Below are positions 6,886 through 16,807 of a stretch of DNA of 54,474 nt, in pieces. This DNA comes from Noviherbaspirillum galbum (lineage in GTDB: Bacteria > Pseudomonadota > Gammaproteobacteria > Burkholderiales > Burkholderiaceae_D), in contig NZ_JAAIVB010000004.1 in NCBI RefSeq assembly GCF_010974945.1, positions 1 to 54,474 on the forward strand, written 5' to 3'. Under the pieces are notes generated by a model. The model had not been told where the DNA came from. It saw only the letters and a list, made by a program, of their open reading frames with translations, and did no database searches. Position 1 is the first letter of the stretch. Each line of letters opens with the position of its first letter. Both the position numbers and the translations under genes were made by a program.

Positions 6886-9800
6886 ATGCCCTCCATGCCA
6901 ATGTCCTTCCCTCCACGTCATCGACTTGCAGGCGCCTTGCTGATCTTGCTGGGCGCCTTCGTCCTGACCGGATGGGCGATCGGCAACCTGGACATGGTGC
7001 GCATCCTGCCCGACAGCACGGCGATGGCCATCAATACCGCCATCATGTTCCTGGTTTCCGGCGCCTGCCTCGCCCTGCATGGAAGTGAGCACGCCGGAAC
7101 CCGCGTCGCATACCGCTCGCTCGCCGCCTTGCTGGTGGTTCTTCCCGCCGCCATCCTGGTGCAGCATGCCGCGGATCTCGATCTCAGCCTTGACTGGCCA
7201 TCCATCCATGCGGCGCTCGGGGATGGCCACGGCAAACCCGGCCGTACCGCGCCCAACGCCTGCATCGGCTTCATCCTTGCCGGCCTCGTCTTCCTCGTCA
7301 TGCGCCGCAAGCCGCGCAGCCGCCTGACGCAGAGGACGGCGCTGACCATGGCCATTGCCGTCTTCCTCATCGGACTCACCGCTTTCCTTGGCTATGTGCT
7401 CGACCTTGAAGCCCTTTACCAGGTCGCCTCCTTGAACAAGATGGCTGCCCTGACCGCTGCCGGCATGACGCTGGTCGGCATCGGCACCTGGAGCATGGTG
7501 GCCAGCCACCAGCTTCCCGGCGGCCTGTCAGAAGTGAGCGACGCCAAGCGCATCACCGGCCTGTCCGCCGCCCTGCTGACAACCTTTGCCATAGCATCGG
7601 GCGTTACCGCATTCGGCTTGCTGAAGGGGAGTTATGAACATTCCGCGCGGTCCAATCTCTTGCACGCCGCGAAGACGAGCGCACTGGGAATCTCCGGCAT
7701 CCTGGACCGGGCAATCCTGCTGACCGCGTCCATCGCCACGCGGCCGGCGATCGTGTCTTCCCTGGCGATGCTCGACCAATCCCCGAAGGATGACGCAACG
7801 CTGGCATCGTTGCGGCGCGAAGCTGTCAATTTTGCGGCGCTCGGTTTCAGCGGGGTGCGGATCGCCAACGCTGCCGACGAGACCATCGTTGCCGGCGGCG
7901 CGATGGAGCTCCCTGGCGCGCCCATGGCGGTCCGCCTGACGCAGGCGCCCGGCAAGGCCATGCTCATCTGGAAGGACGGCTTCCTGTTCCACCAGGAGCA
8001 TGACATCGTCGACAAGGAGCGCCATCTGGGGAAAATCGTGCTGGAGCGCCCACTCCTGCTGTTCCACGAACTCATGGAACAGGCGCAGCGCATTTCCGCT
8101 TCCAGCGACCTCGTGCTGTGCGCACGCGACGCCGACGACGTCGCCTGCTTCCCAAGCCGCCATGACCCGAAGGCGGTCCGTTATCCGATGTTCAATGCCC
8201 GTGGCGAGGCATCCGGTCCGGTGGCGCGAGCGCTGGCGGGCCAAAGCGGATCGGCGCGCATCAGGGACGCGCGCGGCGCCCAGGTCCTTGCCGGCTACTT
8301 TCCTCTTCCGAACCGGCAACTCGCCGTCATGGAAAAGATCGATGCAAGCGAGCTCTACCTGCCATTGCGGGAAAGGTTCCCATGGCTGGTCGGCGCCGTG
8401 CTGCTCTTCATCGCCGCGGGGACCCTTCTCCTGCGCAGATGGGTACAGCCATTGGCCGGCCGCATATCCGCCCAGCGCGAGCGCATGCACGCCATTCTCG
8501 ACAACACCAACGATGCCTTCCTCTCCATCACTGCCGGCGGCGTCATCAGCGACTGGAACCGCGAGGCGCAACGCATGTTCGGCTGGCCGGCAAGCGAGGC
8601 GATCGGACGCAACTTCGTCGAGCTCCTCATCCCCCCGCCGGAACGCAAGGCGCGGTCGCTCGACCTGCAACGCTTCCTGGCCGATGAAACCGAAGTCCGC
8701 CCGGCACCGCGCCTGGAGATCATGGTCGTCGACCGTGCCGGCAATGCCATGCCGGCGGAGCTTTCCGCCGCGCCTTTCCGGGATGGACGCTCGGTCGCCC
8801 TCGGCATCTTCCTTCGCGATCTCCGCCCGTCGCGGGACGCCGCGAGGGAGCTCGAAGAAGCGCGCCTGGCCCTGATGCAGGCGCAGAAGCTCGATGCGGT
8901 CGGCAAGCTTACCGGCGGCATCGCGCATGACTTCAACAATGTGTTGCAGGTGCTGAAGGGCAGCTTGCAGCTGATCCAGCTCGAGAACGAGAACCGCCAG
9001 CAGGTGCAGCAGCGCGCGACCACCGCGATGGGGGCGGTGGACCGCGGCGCCAGGCTATCGTCCCAGTTGCTCGCGTTCGCCCGCAAGCAGCCCCTTCGCC
9101 CTGCCGTCACGAATCTTGGCCGGATGCTGAGGGACATGAACGACCTGCTGCAGCGAGCCGCGGGAGAAACCATCGCCATGGAGACCATCATTGCCGCCGG
9201 CTTGTGGAACACGCTGGTAGACCGGCATCAGCTTGAACAGGTCGTGCTCAACCTGGTCATCAACGCGCGCGACGCGATGGATGGACAAGGCAGGATCACC
9301 CTACAGGCAAGCAATGCCGAACTCGATCAGGCGGACCTCCCGCCCGCCGCCGGCTTGAAGGCGGGCCAATACATCATGCTCGCCATTTCCGATACCGGCT
9401 GCGGCATGTCGCCAGGCGTCGCCGATCGTGCCTTCGAGCCCTTCTTTACCACCAAGCCGGAAGGCAAGGGCACCGGCCTGGGGCTCAGCATGGCCTATGG
9501 ATTCGTGAAACAGAGCGGCGGACACATCGCCATCCGTTCACAACCCGGCCAGGGGACGACCGTCACCATCTACCTGCCTCGCACCCGCGATGAAGAAGAC
9601 CGGATCGTCGCGCCGCGCCTGGAGCGCGTGGTGGGCGGCAGCGAAACCATCCTGGTCGTCGAAGATGACCTCGGCGTCCAGGCGACCGCGGTGCAGATGC
9701 TCACCCAGCTGGGGTACCGTGTCTTGAAAGCGGATCAAGCCGAGGCGGCCATGGCCATCGTCGAAAGCGGCGCGAAGGTCGACCTGCTCTTTACCGACGT

Positions 9801-10476
9801 CGTCATGCCGGGCGCCTTGCGCAGTCCAGAGCTTGCGCGCCGCGCCCTGGCCTTGCTGCCCGGGTTGAAGGTTCTTTACACATCAGGCTATACGGAAAAC
9901 GCCATCGTCCAAGGAGGACGCCTCAATCCCGGAGTGCATCTGCTGACCAAGCCTTACCAGCGGGAAGACCTCGCCCGCAAGCTTCGCGAATTGCTCGACC
10001 CGGCGCTGTCGGAGGTCTTTCAGGGTGCTCCGGAATCGATCCACAATACCGAATGCAAGAGCATGCGGGACGTGCCGGAATCGGCATACGATCCGGACGC
10101 TTCGCCACATCAGGCTCCGGTGCGGCGCATCGTCTTCGTGGAGGATAACGATGACTTCCGCGGCATGGCGGCGGAAATGCTTTGCATCCTCGGCTGCGAG
10201 GTCGAAAGCTTTGCCAGTGCGGAAGCGGCGCTGGACGTCTTGCGGAACGGCGGCTTCGATACGCTGATCACGGACATTACCCTGAACGGCATGTCGGGCA
10301 TCGAACTTGCCGGCACGGCGTCTAGCCTGCACCCGGAGTTGAAGATCATCCTGGCGTCAGGCGGCGACGCGCCGGCCTCCGATGCTGCCGGGTTCAAATA
10401 CGAATCCTTGAACAAGCCTTTCCTGCTCCAGGATCTGGCCGACATGCTCCAGCGAACCGCACCGGCGGAGGCGTGA
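6886..10476 (+). CDS. membrane hybrid histidine kinase with two receiver domains
   Basis: About 1196 residues. Six hydrophobic helices fill the first 210 residues (a module seen ahead of PAS/GGDEF proteins, with the NTAIMFLVSGACLAL helix), then another helix, an extracytoplasmic sensor region of about 250 residues and a last membrane helix. In the cytoplasm follow a PAS domain, a HisKA domain with GGIAHDFNN (His 681), an HATPase domain (DTGCGM, GTGLGLSMAYG) and two receiver domains with Asp 971 (TDVVMPG) and Asp 1130 (TDITLNG). No DNA-binding output is present, so signal passes to another protein. Starts at 6895 or 6901 are possible; the frame extends to 6709 but without support. Confidence 0.85.
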   Translation: MPSMPMSFPPRHRLAGALLILLGAFVLTGWAIGNLDMVRILPDSTAMAINTAIMFLVSGACLALHGSEHAGTRVAYRSLAALLVVLPAAILVQHAADLDLSLDWPSIHAALGDGHGKPGRTAPNACIGFILAGLVFLVMRRKPRSRLTQRTALTMAIAVFLIGLTAFLGYVLDLEALYQVASLNKMAALTAAGMTLVGIGTWSMVASHQLPGGLSEVSDAKRITGLSAALLTTFAIASGVTAFGLLKGSYEHSARSNLLHAAKTSALGISGILDRAILLTASIATRPAIVSSLAMLDQSPKDDATLASLRREAVNFAALGFSGVRIANAADETIVAGGAMELPGAPMAVRLTQAPGKAMLIWKDGFLFHQEHDIVDKERHLGKIVLERPLLLFHELMEQAQRISASSDLVLCARDADDVACFPSRHDPKAVRYPMFNARGEASGPVARALAGQSGSARIRDARGAQVLAGYFPLPNRQLAVMEKIDASELYLPLRERFPWLVGAVLLFIAAGTLLLRRWVQPLAGRISAQRERMHAILDNTNDAFLSITAGGVISDWNREAQRMFGWPASEAIGRNFVELLIPPPERKARSLDLQRFLADETEVRPAPRLEIMVVDRAGNAMPAELSAAPFRDGRSVALGIFLRDLRPSRDAARELEEARLALMQAQKLDAVGKLTGGIAHDFNNVLQVLKGSLQLIQLENENRQQVQQRATTAMGAVDRGARLSSQLLAFARKQPLRPAVTNLGRMLRDMNDLLQRAAGETIAMETIIAAGLWNTLVDRHQLEQVVLNLVINARDAMDGQGRITLQASNAELDQADLPPAAGLKAGQYIMLAISDTGCGMSPGVADRAFEPFFTTKPEGKGTGLGLSMAYGFVKQSGGHIAIRSQPGQGTTVTIYLPRTRDEEDRIVAPRLERVVGGSETILVVEDDLGVQATAVQMLTQLGYRVLKADQAEAAMAIVESGAKVDLLFTDVVMPGALRSPELARRALALLPGLKVLYTSGYTENAIVQGGRLNPGVHLLTKPYQREDLARKLRELLDPALSEVFQGAPESIHNTECKSMRDVPESAYDPDASPHQAPVRRIVFVEDNDDFRGMAAEMLCILGCEVESFASAEAALDVLRNGGFDTLITDITLNGMSGIELAGTASSLHPELKIILASGGDAPASDAAGFKYESLNKPFLLQDLADMLQRTAPAEA

Positions 10477-10481
10477 GTTGA

Positions 10482-10560
10482 CGCGGGCATTTCCGCCCGT
10501 GCAAGAACATGCCGAGGAGCCTCGCCGCCCGCGCGGAGATTCCTGCATCGATGATGCAGG
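10482..10560. terminator. hairpins between convergent genes
   Basis: Between the kinase and the leftward gene lie a CGCGGGC/GCCCGTG stem (10482-10502) and a perfect 8 bp stem CCTGCATC-GAT-GATGCAGG (10542-10560). Neither has a U-tract, so factor-independent termination is uncertain. Confidence 0.35.
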
Positions 10561-10573
10561 CCCGCCCTGCCCG

Positions 10574-11020
10574 CTACCCGCGCCGCATGTTTCCCTTCTG
10601 CATGCGTCCCGGCGGCTTCTGCACGGCGCTCAACCGGCGCGCGCTGGTACGGCGCACCGCTTCGTCGAATGGCAGCCTGCCGACATCCAGGTCGAAGAAC
10701 AGGTTCATGACTTCCTCGGCTTGGGCCGCGGCGCCAATCAGCAGGACGTGACCGCCATTTGCCTCGACCGCCTGCACGTCGTGCGCGGGAAAGTCACCAG
10801 CCGAGAAGCGGATCGCCTGCACGCGCGGGTGCATGCCATGCGCTTCGTTGCGCTCGGCGACCTCGACGGCAATGCCCGCCTCGCCGGCGCCGTGCACGAG
10901 CGCCTGCAGGGCATCGATCATGACATAGCTCACGCTGGCAAGCCGCATTCCGCGCATCACCGCGCCGAAGGCGTCGAAGAGTTTCCTGCAACCGCTGTCG
11001 TTGATACCCGGGGCGTCCAT
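10574..11020 (-). CDS. conserved-looking hypothetical protein
   Basis: A 148-residue soluble protein I do not recognise. It has an amphipathic N-terminal helix region (LFDAFGAVMRGMRLASVSYVMIDALQAL), a hydrophobic strand GGHVLLIGAAAQAEEVM, and a basic C-terminal tail likely to be disordered. The ATG at 11020 is preferred to 11032 because GGAG lies 6 nt before it. It is divergent from the epoxide-hydrolase-like gene, with about 120 bp between them. Confidence 0.6.
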   Translation of the reverse strand: MDAPGINDSGCRKLFDAFGAVMRGMRLASVSYVMIDALQALVHGAGEAGIAVEVAERNEAHGMHPRVQAIRFSAGDFPAHDVQAVEANGGHVLLIGAAAQAEEVMNLFFDLDVGRLPFDEAVRRTSARRLSAVQKPPGRMQKGNMRRG

Positions 11021-11139
11021 GTCTGTCTCCATGCAGGTCTCGAACCTTTATCGTAGTCCCGCTCCCTAACAATGCAGTGCATGCCCGACCTGGTTGTTGC
11101 GTTCCATCAGCAGGACAGCGTCATCGTGAGGGGAAACAA

Positions 11140-12006
11140 ATGAAAATCCGGCAGGAAATCGTGCAGACCCGCGGCAATCCGGCCATCCGCCTGCACGTCC
11201 AGGTCATGGGCGAGGGCTCGCCGGTCATCCTGCTGCACGGCTTCCCGGAAAACGCGCGTGCCTGGCGGCATCAGCTGCCGGCGCTGGCCGCAGCCGGATA
11301 TGCGGCATGGGCGCCCAACCTGCGCGGCTATCCGCCTTCCTCGATTTCGCCGCGCCAGCGAGATTATCATCTCCGCCATCTCGTCGACGATGTCGCCGCG
11401 GTCGTCTCGGCAAGCGGCCATGAACAGGCCGTGGTTGCCGGACATGACTGGGGCGGCATCATCGCCTATGCCTTCGCGCAGGCCCACCCGGATAAGCTGA
11501 GCAAGCTCATCATCCTCAATGCGCCGCACATGGGGATCTACCAGGAAAAGGTCTGGCATACCTCGCAGCTGTTCCGCAGCGCCTACGTCGGCTTCTTCCA
11601 GCTTCCCTTCCTGCCGGAGCGAACGCTCGCAGCCGGAGACTTCAGCGCCGTCAGGCGCATGTTCCGCTGCACCAGCCGGCGCGCGGCGTTCTCGCGCGCG
11701 GACATCGATGCGTATGTCGATGGCCTCCGGCAACCGGGCGCGCTCAAGGCGGCGCTGGATTATTACCGCGCAAATGTCAGGCCGGGCGCCATGGACCTCG
11801 CCCGCCCGGCGCGAATCCCGGTTCCGGTACAGGTCATCTGGGGAATGCGCGACCCGGCGCTTGGCGCCTTCCTGCTCGACGGAATGGAACGATTCACCCC
11901 GCGCCTCACCATCCATCGCATCGCCGATGCGGGGCATTGGGTGCAGAACGAAGCGCCAAGGGAGGTCAACGGCATCATTCTCGATTTCCTCGGCCGGTCC
12001 GACTGA
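11140..12006 (+). CDS. alpha/beta hydrolase, epoxide hydrolase-like
   Basis: A 288-residue alpha/beta-hydrolase. HGFPEN supplies the oxyanion hole and the nucleophile elbow is GHDWGG, with Asp rather than Ser as nucleophile, which is characteristic of epoxide hydrolases and haloalkane/fluoroacetate dehalogenases. The acidic partner is probably in WGMRDPALG and the catalytic His in AGHWVQNEAP. A strong GAGGGG site fixes the start at 11140. The helical cap (residues ~130-210) decides the substrate and cannot be read here. It heads a rightward series with the MBL-fold gene, about 215 bp downstream. Confidence 0.87.
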   Translation: MKIRQEIVQTRGNPAIRLHVQVMGEGSPVILLHGFPENARAWRHQLPALAAAGYAAWAPNLRGYPPSSISPRQRDYHLRHLVDDVAAVVSASGHEQAVVAGHDWGGIIAYAFAQAHPDKLSKLIILNAPHMGIYQEKVWHTSQLFRSAYVGFFQLPFLPERTLAAGDFSAVRRMFRCTSRRAAFSRADIDAYVDGLRQPGALKAALDYYRANVRPGAMDLARPARIPVPVQVIWGMRDPALGAFLLDGMERFTPRLTIHRIADAGHWVQNEAPREVNGIILDFLGRSD

Positions 12007-12220
12007 CACGCTTCCGGCAATGGCGGCACTGATGGCAGCGGTCACGGGCAATTGCTTGCCTGGCGTCATGGCTTGCCTGGCGCGAATGCGATGTCCGGAA
12101 CCGGCCGGACGCTTGCCGGTCCACCTTGCAGGAAGCCGCAACGATCCATGCCCTCGACGCAAGTCATCGGCGGGCAAGGCCGCGGCATTGCTTGCAATCG
12201 CAAGTCACCAGGAGCCAGCC

Positions 12221-13150
12221 ATGCGCATCCACCATTTGAACTGCGTGTCGTCGTGTCCGCTCGGCGGAAGATTGATGGACGGACGCAGCCCTTCCATCCT
12301 GCAACGCGGGGAATTGTGCTGCCATTGCCTGCTGATCGAGACCAGCCAGGACCTGGTGCTGGTCGACACCGGCTTTGGCCTGCGCGACGTCATCCAGCCG
12401 CGCAGCCGCATCAGCCCCATGTTCCTGGCCTTGCTCAGTCCGGATTTCCGGGAAGAGATGACCGCCGTGCGCCAGATCGAGCGGCTCGGCTTCAAGGCAA
12501 CCGATGTCAGGCATATCGTGCTGACCCACCTCGATTTCGACCATGCCGGCGGGCTGGACGACTTTCCGCACGCGACGGTGCACATGATGCGCCAGGAACG
12601 CGACTACGCCCTAAAGCAGAAAACCTGGCTCGACCGCCAGCGCTTCCGGCCGCAGCAATGGAACAGCCGGCAGCGCTGGCGCGTCTACCAGCCTGCACAC
12701 GGAGAGTCCTGGTACGGGTTCAGCCAGGTCCGCGACATGACCGGCCTGCCGCCGGAAATCCTGATGGTGCCATTGCCCGGTCACACCTATGGGCACGCGG
12801 GCGTCGCCATCCGAACGCCGGAACGATGGCTGCTGCAAGCCGGTGATGCCTACTTCTATCATCAGGAGATGGATTGGGAAAACCCGCGGTGCACACCTGG
12901 CCTCGAGTTATATCAAACCTTGATGGAGAAGGATCGCACTGCCCGCCTCGCCAACCAGCGACGCCTGAGAAAGCTAAGGCAGGCGTATCGCGGCGAGATC
13001 GAGCTGTTCTGCGCGCATGATCCGGTGGAATTCGAACGCCTCACCGGAACCAGCATCGACATTCCGCTGGGCAGCAGCGAGCATGCCTATCACCCTGGGC
13101 TGGTTACCGGCCAGCGGCATGTGCATGCGGTGGCGCGCGGCGCCGCTTGA
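12221..13150 (+). CDS. MBL-fold hydrolase (AHL-lactonase-like family)
   Basis: A 309-residue metallo-beta-lactamase-fold protein, starting at an ATG preceded by AGGAG. The metal motif reads THLDFDHAGGL, an HxDxDH variant of the usual HxHxDH; further ligands are probably in PLPGHTYGHAG, AGDAYFYH and CAHDPVEF. Among the characterised relatives are N-acyl-homoserine lactonases, so quorum quenching is possible, but the family hydrolyses many esters and lactones. No signal peptide. No acyl-homoserine-lactone synthase or receptor is in the window. Confidence 0.82.
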   Translation: MRIHHLNCVSSCPLGGRLMDGRSPSILQRGELCCHCLLIETSQDLVLVDTGFGLRDVIQPRSRISPMFLALLSPDFREEMTAVRQIERLGFKATDVRHIVLTHLDFDHAGGLDDFPHATVHMMRQERDYALKQKTWLDRQRFRPQQWNSRQRWRVYQPAHGESWYGFSQVRDMTGLPPEILMVPLPGHTYGHAGVAIRTPERWLLQAGDAYFYHQEMDWENPRCTPGLELYQTLMEKDRTARLANQRRLRKLRQAYRGEIELFCAHDPVEFERLTGTSIDIPLGSSEHAYHPGLVTGQRHVHAVARGAA

Positions 13151-13224
13151 CGCCGCCGCCGCTGCGGGAACGGTTGCATGGGGAAGTCGTCCATGAAGTA
13201 ACACTAACACCATGGCTGCCCTGC

Positions 13225-14301
13225 ATGAAAACTTTCCACTGCGACAGATGCGGTCAACAGGTATTTTTCGAAAACGTCCGCTGCGAACGCTGCGGCGGCA
13301 TGCTTGGCTACCAGCCCGAGGTACGCGCTATCAGTACCTTCGAGCCTGCCGGCGATAATATCTGGAGGAGCCTGAACCCGGCCAATGAAAGCCGTCTTTA
13401 CCGGCAGTGCGTCAACTACGCACGCGAAAACGTGTGCAACTGGATGATTCCCGCCGAGGCGGAGGACGCGCTGTGTGCTTCCTGCCAGCTCACCCATGTC
13501 ATTCCCGCCTTGTCGTCCGCGCAGAACAAGCTGTTCTGGCAACGGCTGGAAGCCGCGAAGCGCCGCCTGCTTTACACGCTGTGGGACCTGAAACTGCGTC
13601 CACCATCCAAGGCCATGGACCCGGACGGCGGCCTGGCCTTCGAGTTTCTCGAAGACATGCCTGACAAGCAGGTGATGACGGGCCACAGCAATGGCTTGAT
13701 CACCCTGAACATTGCGGAGGCGGATCCGGCGCACCGGGAAAAAACCCGAGAGCAGATGCACGAACCCTACCGCACCCTGCTCGGTCATTTCCGCCATGAA
13801 AGCGGTCATTACTATTTCGACCGGCTGGTGGACGGCACGCCCTGGCTGGAGCCTTACCGCGAACTGTTCGGGGACGAGCGCGCCGACTACGGCGAGTCAT
13901 TGAACCGGCACTATGAACAGGGGCCTCCGCCAGACTGGGAACAGCGCTACATCAGCAGCTACGCCAGTTCGCATCCATGGGAGGACTGGGCCGAAACCTG
14001 GGCGCATTTCCTGCACATGGTGGATACGCTCGACACTGCCTACTGGTGCGGCCTGACCGCCAGGCCGAAGAAAGCTGGCGAGCCTGAACTCGACATCCCG
14101 GGCCGCCCGCACCGCAATCATGACTTCGACGAAGTCATGCGCGACTGGTTTGCCCTGACCTACGTGCTCAACAGCCTGAACCGCAGCATCGGCATGCCCG
14201 ACGCCTATCCGTTTGCCTTGTCCCCGACGGTGATCGACAAGCTAAGATTCATCCACCACGTCATCATGGAGAAACAGAAGGCCCCCCGGCCGCCGGACTG
14301 A
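13225..14301 (+). CDS. zinc-ribbon putative metallopeptidase
   Basis: A 358-residue protein. The N terminus has a zinc ribbon made of two CxxC pairs (FHCDRCGQ and VRCERCGG), with two more Cys near residue 90 (ALCASCQL). The core carries the HExxH metallopeptidase motif in HFRHESGHYYFDRLV, followed by an acidic stretch and a conserved WEDWAETWAHFLHMVDTL segment. This matches the family described as putative zinc-binding metallopeptidases (Peptidase_Mx), whose substrates are unknown. Cytosolic by sequence. Start at 13225 was chosen because the zinc ribbon begins there. Confidence 0.83.
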   Translation: MKTFHCDRCGQQVFFENVRCERCGGMLGYQPEVRAISTFEPAGDNIWRSLNPANESRLYRQCVNYARENVCNWMIPAEAEDALCASCQLTHVIPALSSAQNKLFWQRLEAAKRRLLYTLWDLKLRPPSKAMDPDGGLAFEFLEDMPDKQVMTGHSNGLITLNIAEADPAHREKTREQMHEPYRTLLGHFRHESGHYYFDRLVDGTPWLEPYRELFGDERADYGESLNRHYEQGPPPDWEQRYISSYASSHPWEDWAETWAHFLHMVDTLDTAYWCGLTARPKKAGEPELDIPGRPHRNHDFDEVMRDWFALTYVLNSLNRSIGMPDAYPFALSPTVIDKLRFIHHVIMEKQKAPRPPD

Positions 14302-14452
14302 GCCTGCCGGGATGCCTTCCGGGATCGCCCGCTGCCAACACTTTAGTCGTTGCCGCCATGACGAAAAGCAATAAGCTGCTCTCCATGGCTTGATAAGATC
14401 ACGTCATTTTGTTCAGCCTGTTCCCGCAGCGACTGCCAGCCGTGATCCGCCA

Positions 14453-16702
14453 ATGAAAATCCGTACCTACCTGGCCCTGATGGCAGGCACGGTCCTCGTA
14501 CCCATCCTCGTGTTCTCGGCCTTCGCGCTCGACATGCTGGTTGACGACGAGCGCCAGGCCGCGGTGCGCAGCATGCATGAACTGGCGCGCGCCACGTCGC
14601 TCGCGGTCGATGGCGAAATGACCCGGCTGGACGGCGTGGTCCGCGCGCTGGCAACCTCGCGCTTGCTGGCAGCAGAGAACTTCCGTGAATTCTACGGGCA
14701 GGCGGTCGCCGCCAACGTCGGGCGCGGCACCCAGATGACGCTGTTCAACCAAGGCGGACAGCGGGAGTTCACGACCGTCATCCCTTATGGCAAACCATTG
14801 CCGCCGCTGCCAGCTTCCAACGTGGAACGCGCACGCCTGGTCCTCGAACAATCCGGCACCCAGGTTTCCGGCCTGATCCAGGGAAGGGTCACCGGCCAGT
14901 ACCTCTGCGCCGTGGAGCTGCCCGTGACGCTGGCCAGCGGCAAGCGATATCTCATCTCGGTCTGGAATTACGCCAGCTTCTTCAAGAAGCTGCTGCCGGT
15001 GGAAAACGTTCCGGGCGACTGGCTGATCGGCGTCTTCGACAAGGACGGCATGACGGTTGCACGCAACCGTGGCAACGACGACTATATCGGCAAGCCGCCC
15101 CGGGCCGAGCTGCTTGCGGCCATCCGCGCGGGAAAGACTGGCGAAATAAGGCATGTGTCCCGCGACGGTGTGCCGATCTATACCGCGCTCGTGCGCTCGC
15201 CGCTGTCCGGCTGGACGGTGGCCGTGGGCGTGCCGATCGCCGACATCGAGGCCGCGGCAAGGCGCTCGGTCATGCTCGCGGCTGCAGGCCTGTTCGCGGC
15301 GATCGCCTGCGCCGTCGCAGCCGCGGTGTATTTCAGCCTGCGCCTGACGCGCTCCATCGGCAGCGCCGAACGCGCCGCGGTGAGCCTGCGCGAAGGCAAG
15401 GTGCCGCCGGATGCGCGCACCGAGGTGCACGAGATCGACACCTTGCTGGCGGCGATGCACCAGACCGGCGTGGTGCTGGACAGCGTGCAGCGCGAGCGCC
15501 AGTCCTTGCTCGACGACGCGCAGGAAAGGCGCGCGATGGCGGAGGAGCAGAACCGCGCCAAGGATGAATTCCTCGCGATGCTCGGCCATGAATTGCGCAA
15601 CCCCCTCGCCGCGATCAGCTCCGGCATCGCCGTTCTCGACCTGGACGGGACGCCCGCCGATTCGGCGCGCCGCGCCCGCGACATCATCAAGCGCCAGTGC
15701 GGTCATCTCACCCATATCGTCGACGAACTGCTGGACGCCAGCCGCCTCATTTCCGGCAAGGTGGTGCTGTACAGGACCGCAGTCGACCTCGGCGAAGCGG
15801 CGCGTCATTGCCTCGGCGCGCTGCAGATGCGCGCGGGCGGCAAGCTCCAGCATCATGTCACCACCACGATCAGCAGCGTAATGGTGGAAGCGGACCCGAC
15901 GCGACTGGAACAGATGATCACCAACCTGCTGGAAAACGCCTTCAAGTACACACCCTCGGGCGGCACGGTGCATCTTCGGGTGGAACGATCGGCTGAGTGG
16001 GCATTCCTGCACGTGCAGGATTCCGGGATCGGCATCGGCGTCGACCTGCTGGGAACGGTATTCGACAAGTTCGTGCAGGCGCCGCGCCATCATCGGGGAC
16101 AGAGCGGACTGGGTCTTGGCCTGGCGATCGTGCGTGCCCTCGCGCGGCAGCATGGCGGCGACGTGACCGCGGCAAGCGGCGGACAGGACCAGGGCAGCAC
16201 CTTCACGATCCGCCTGCCGCTCGCTCTCGTCGTGCCGGCGGAACAAGGGGAAAGCATGCCCGCTGCGGAACGCGCGGCTTCCGGCAACATCCTGCTCATC
16301 GACGACAACGACGACGTGCGCGAGATGCTGGCCCATGCGCTCCGCCACGATGGCATGGAAGTCAGCGCGGCCGCCACCGGCCTGGATGGCCTGGCGCTGG
16401 CCGAGCAATGCCGGCCTTTCGCCGCGCTCGTCGACATCGACCTGCCCGACATCAACGGGCATGAAGTGGCGGCACGCATCCGCGCCCGCGAAGCCGCGCA
16501 ACCGCACGGGGCGCAGCCGATGCTGCTGGTTGCAGTCACCGGGTACGGCCAGCAATCCGATCGCAGGAAGGCGCTGGCGGTCGGGTTCGACGAGCATCTC
16601 ACCAAGCCGGTCGACATGGGCGCGCTGCGCGGCGTTCTGGCGCGGCACGCCGCAACGACGAGGACAACGGCAGTCAATGACCACGCCGGACCGCCGGCTT
16701 GA
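14453..16702 (+). CDS. membrane hybrid histidine kinase
   Basis: About 749 residues. An N-terminal signal-anchor helix, a periplasmic Cache-like sensor (residues ~35-280) and a second helix (MLAAAGLFAAIACAVAAAVYFS) precede a short HAMP/coiled linker. The kinase core has LAMLGHELRNPLAAIS (His 379) and an HATPase domain with QDSGIGI and GLGLAIVRALA. A C-terminal receiver domain follows, with phospho-acceptor Asp 661 in VDIDLPDING. It lacks an output domain. The ATG at 14453 gives a correct signal anchor; the frame extends to 14390 without support. It is the second of three hybrid kinases in the window. Confidence 0.87.
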   Translation: MKIRTYLALMAGTVLVPILVFSAFALDMLVDDERQAAVRSMHELARATSLAVDGEMTRLDGVVRALATSRLLAAENFREFYGQAVAANVGRGTQMTLFNQGGQREFTTVIPYGKPLPPLPASNVERARLVLEQSGTQVSGLIQGRVTGQYLCAVELPVTLASGKRYLISVWNYASFFKKLLPVENVPGDWLIGVFDKDGMTVARNRGNDDYIGKPPRAELLAAIRAGKTGEIRHVSRDGVPIYTALVRSPLSGWTVAVGVPIADIEAAARRSVMLAAAGLFAAIACAVAAAVYFSLRLTRSIGSAERAAVSLREGKVPPDARTEVHEIDTLLAAMHQTGVVLDSVQRERQSLLDDAQERRAMAEEQNRAKDEFLAMLGHELRNPLAAISSGIAVLDLDGTPADSARRARDIIKRQCGHLTHIVDELLDASRLISGKVVLYRTAVDLGEAARHCLGALQMRAGGKLQHHVTTTISSVMVEADPTRLEQMITNLLENAFKYTPSGGTVHLRVERSAEWAFLHVQDSGIGIGVDLLGTVFDKFVQAPRHHRGQSGLGLGLAIVRALARQHGGDVTAASGGQDQGSTFTIRLPLALVVPAEQGESMPAAERAASGNILLIDDNDDVREMLAHALRHDGMEVSAAATGLDGLALAEQCRPFAALVDIDLPDINGHEVAARIRAREAAQPHGAQPMLLVAVTGYGQQSDRRKALAVGFDEHLTKPVDMGALRGVLARHAATTRTTAVNDHAGPPA

Positions 16703-16807
16703 GCTTTTCCGTGCGCAAGGCCGCCGGATATAAGCAAGATCATTACAAGGAACTTGCACACGGATCCCGTATCTTTAGTACAAGTCTTTTGTTGAAAGGA
16801 ATCCACC

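Noticed and set aside
14399-16759. A 786-codon leftward frame opposite the second hybrid kinase
   Set aside because: Shadow of the kinase gene: His/Arg/Gln-rich with no domain; the forward frame has Cache, HisKA, HATPase and receiver motifs.
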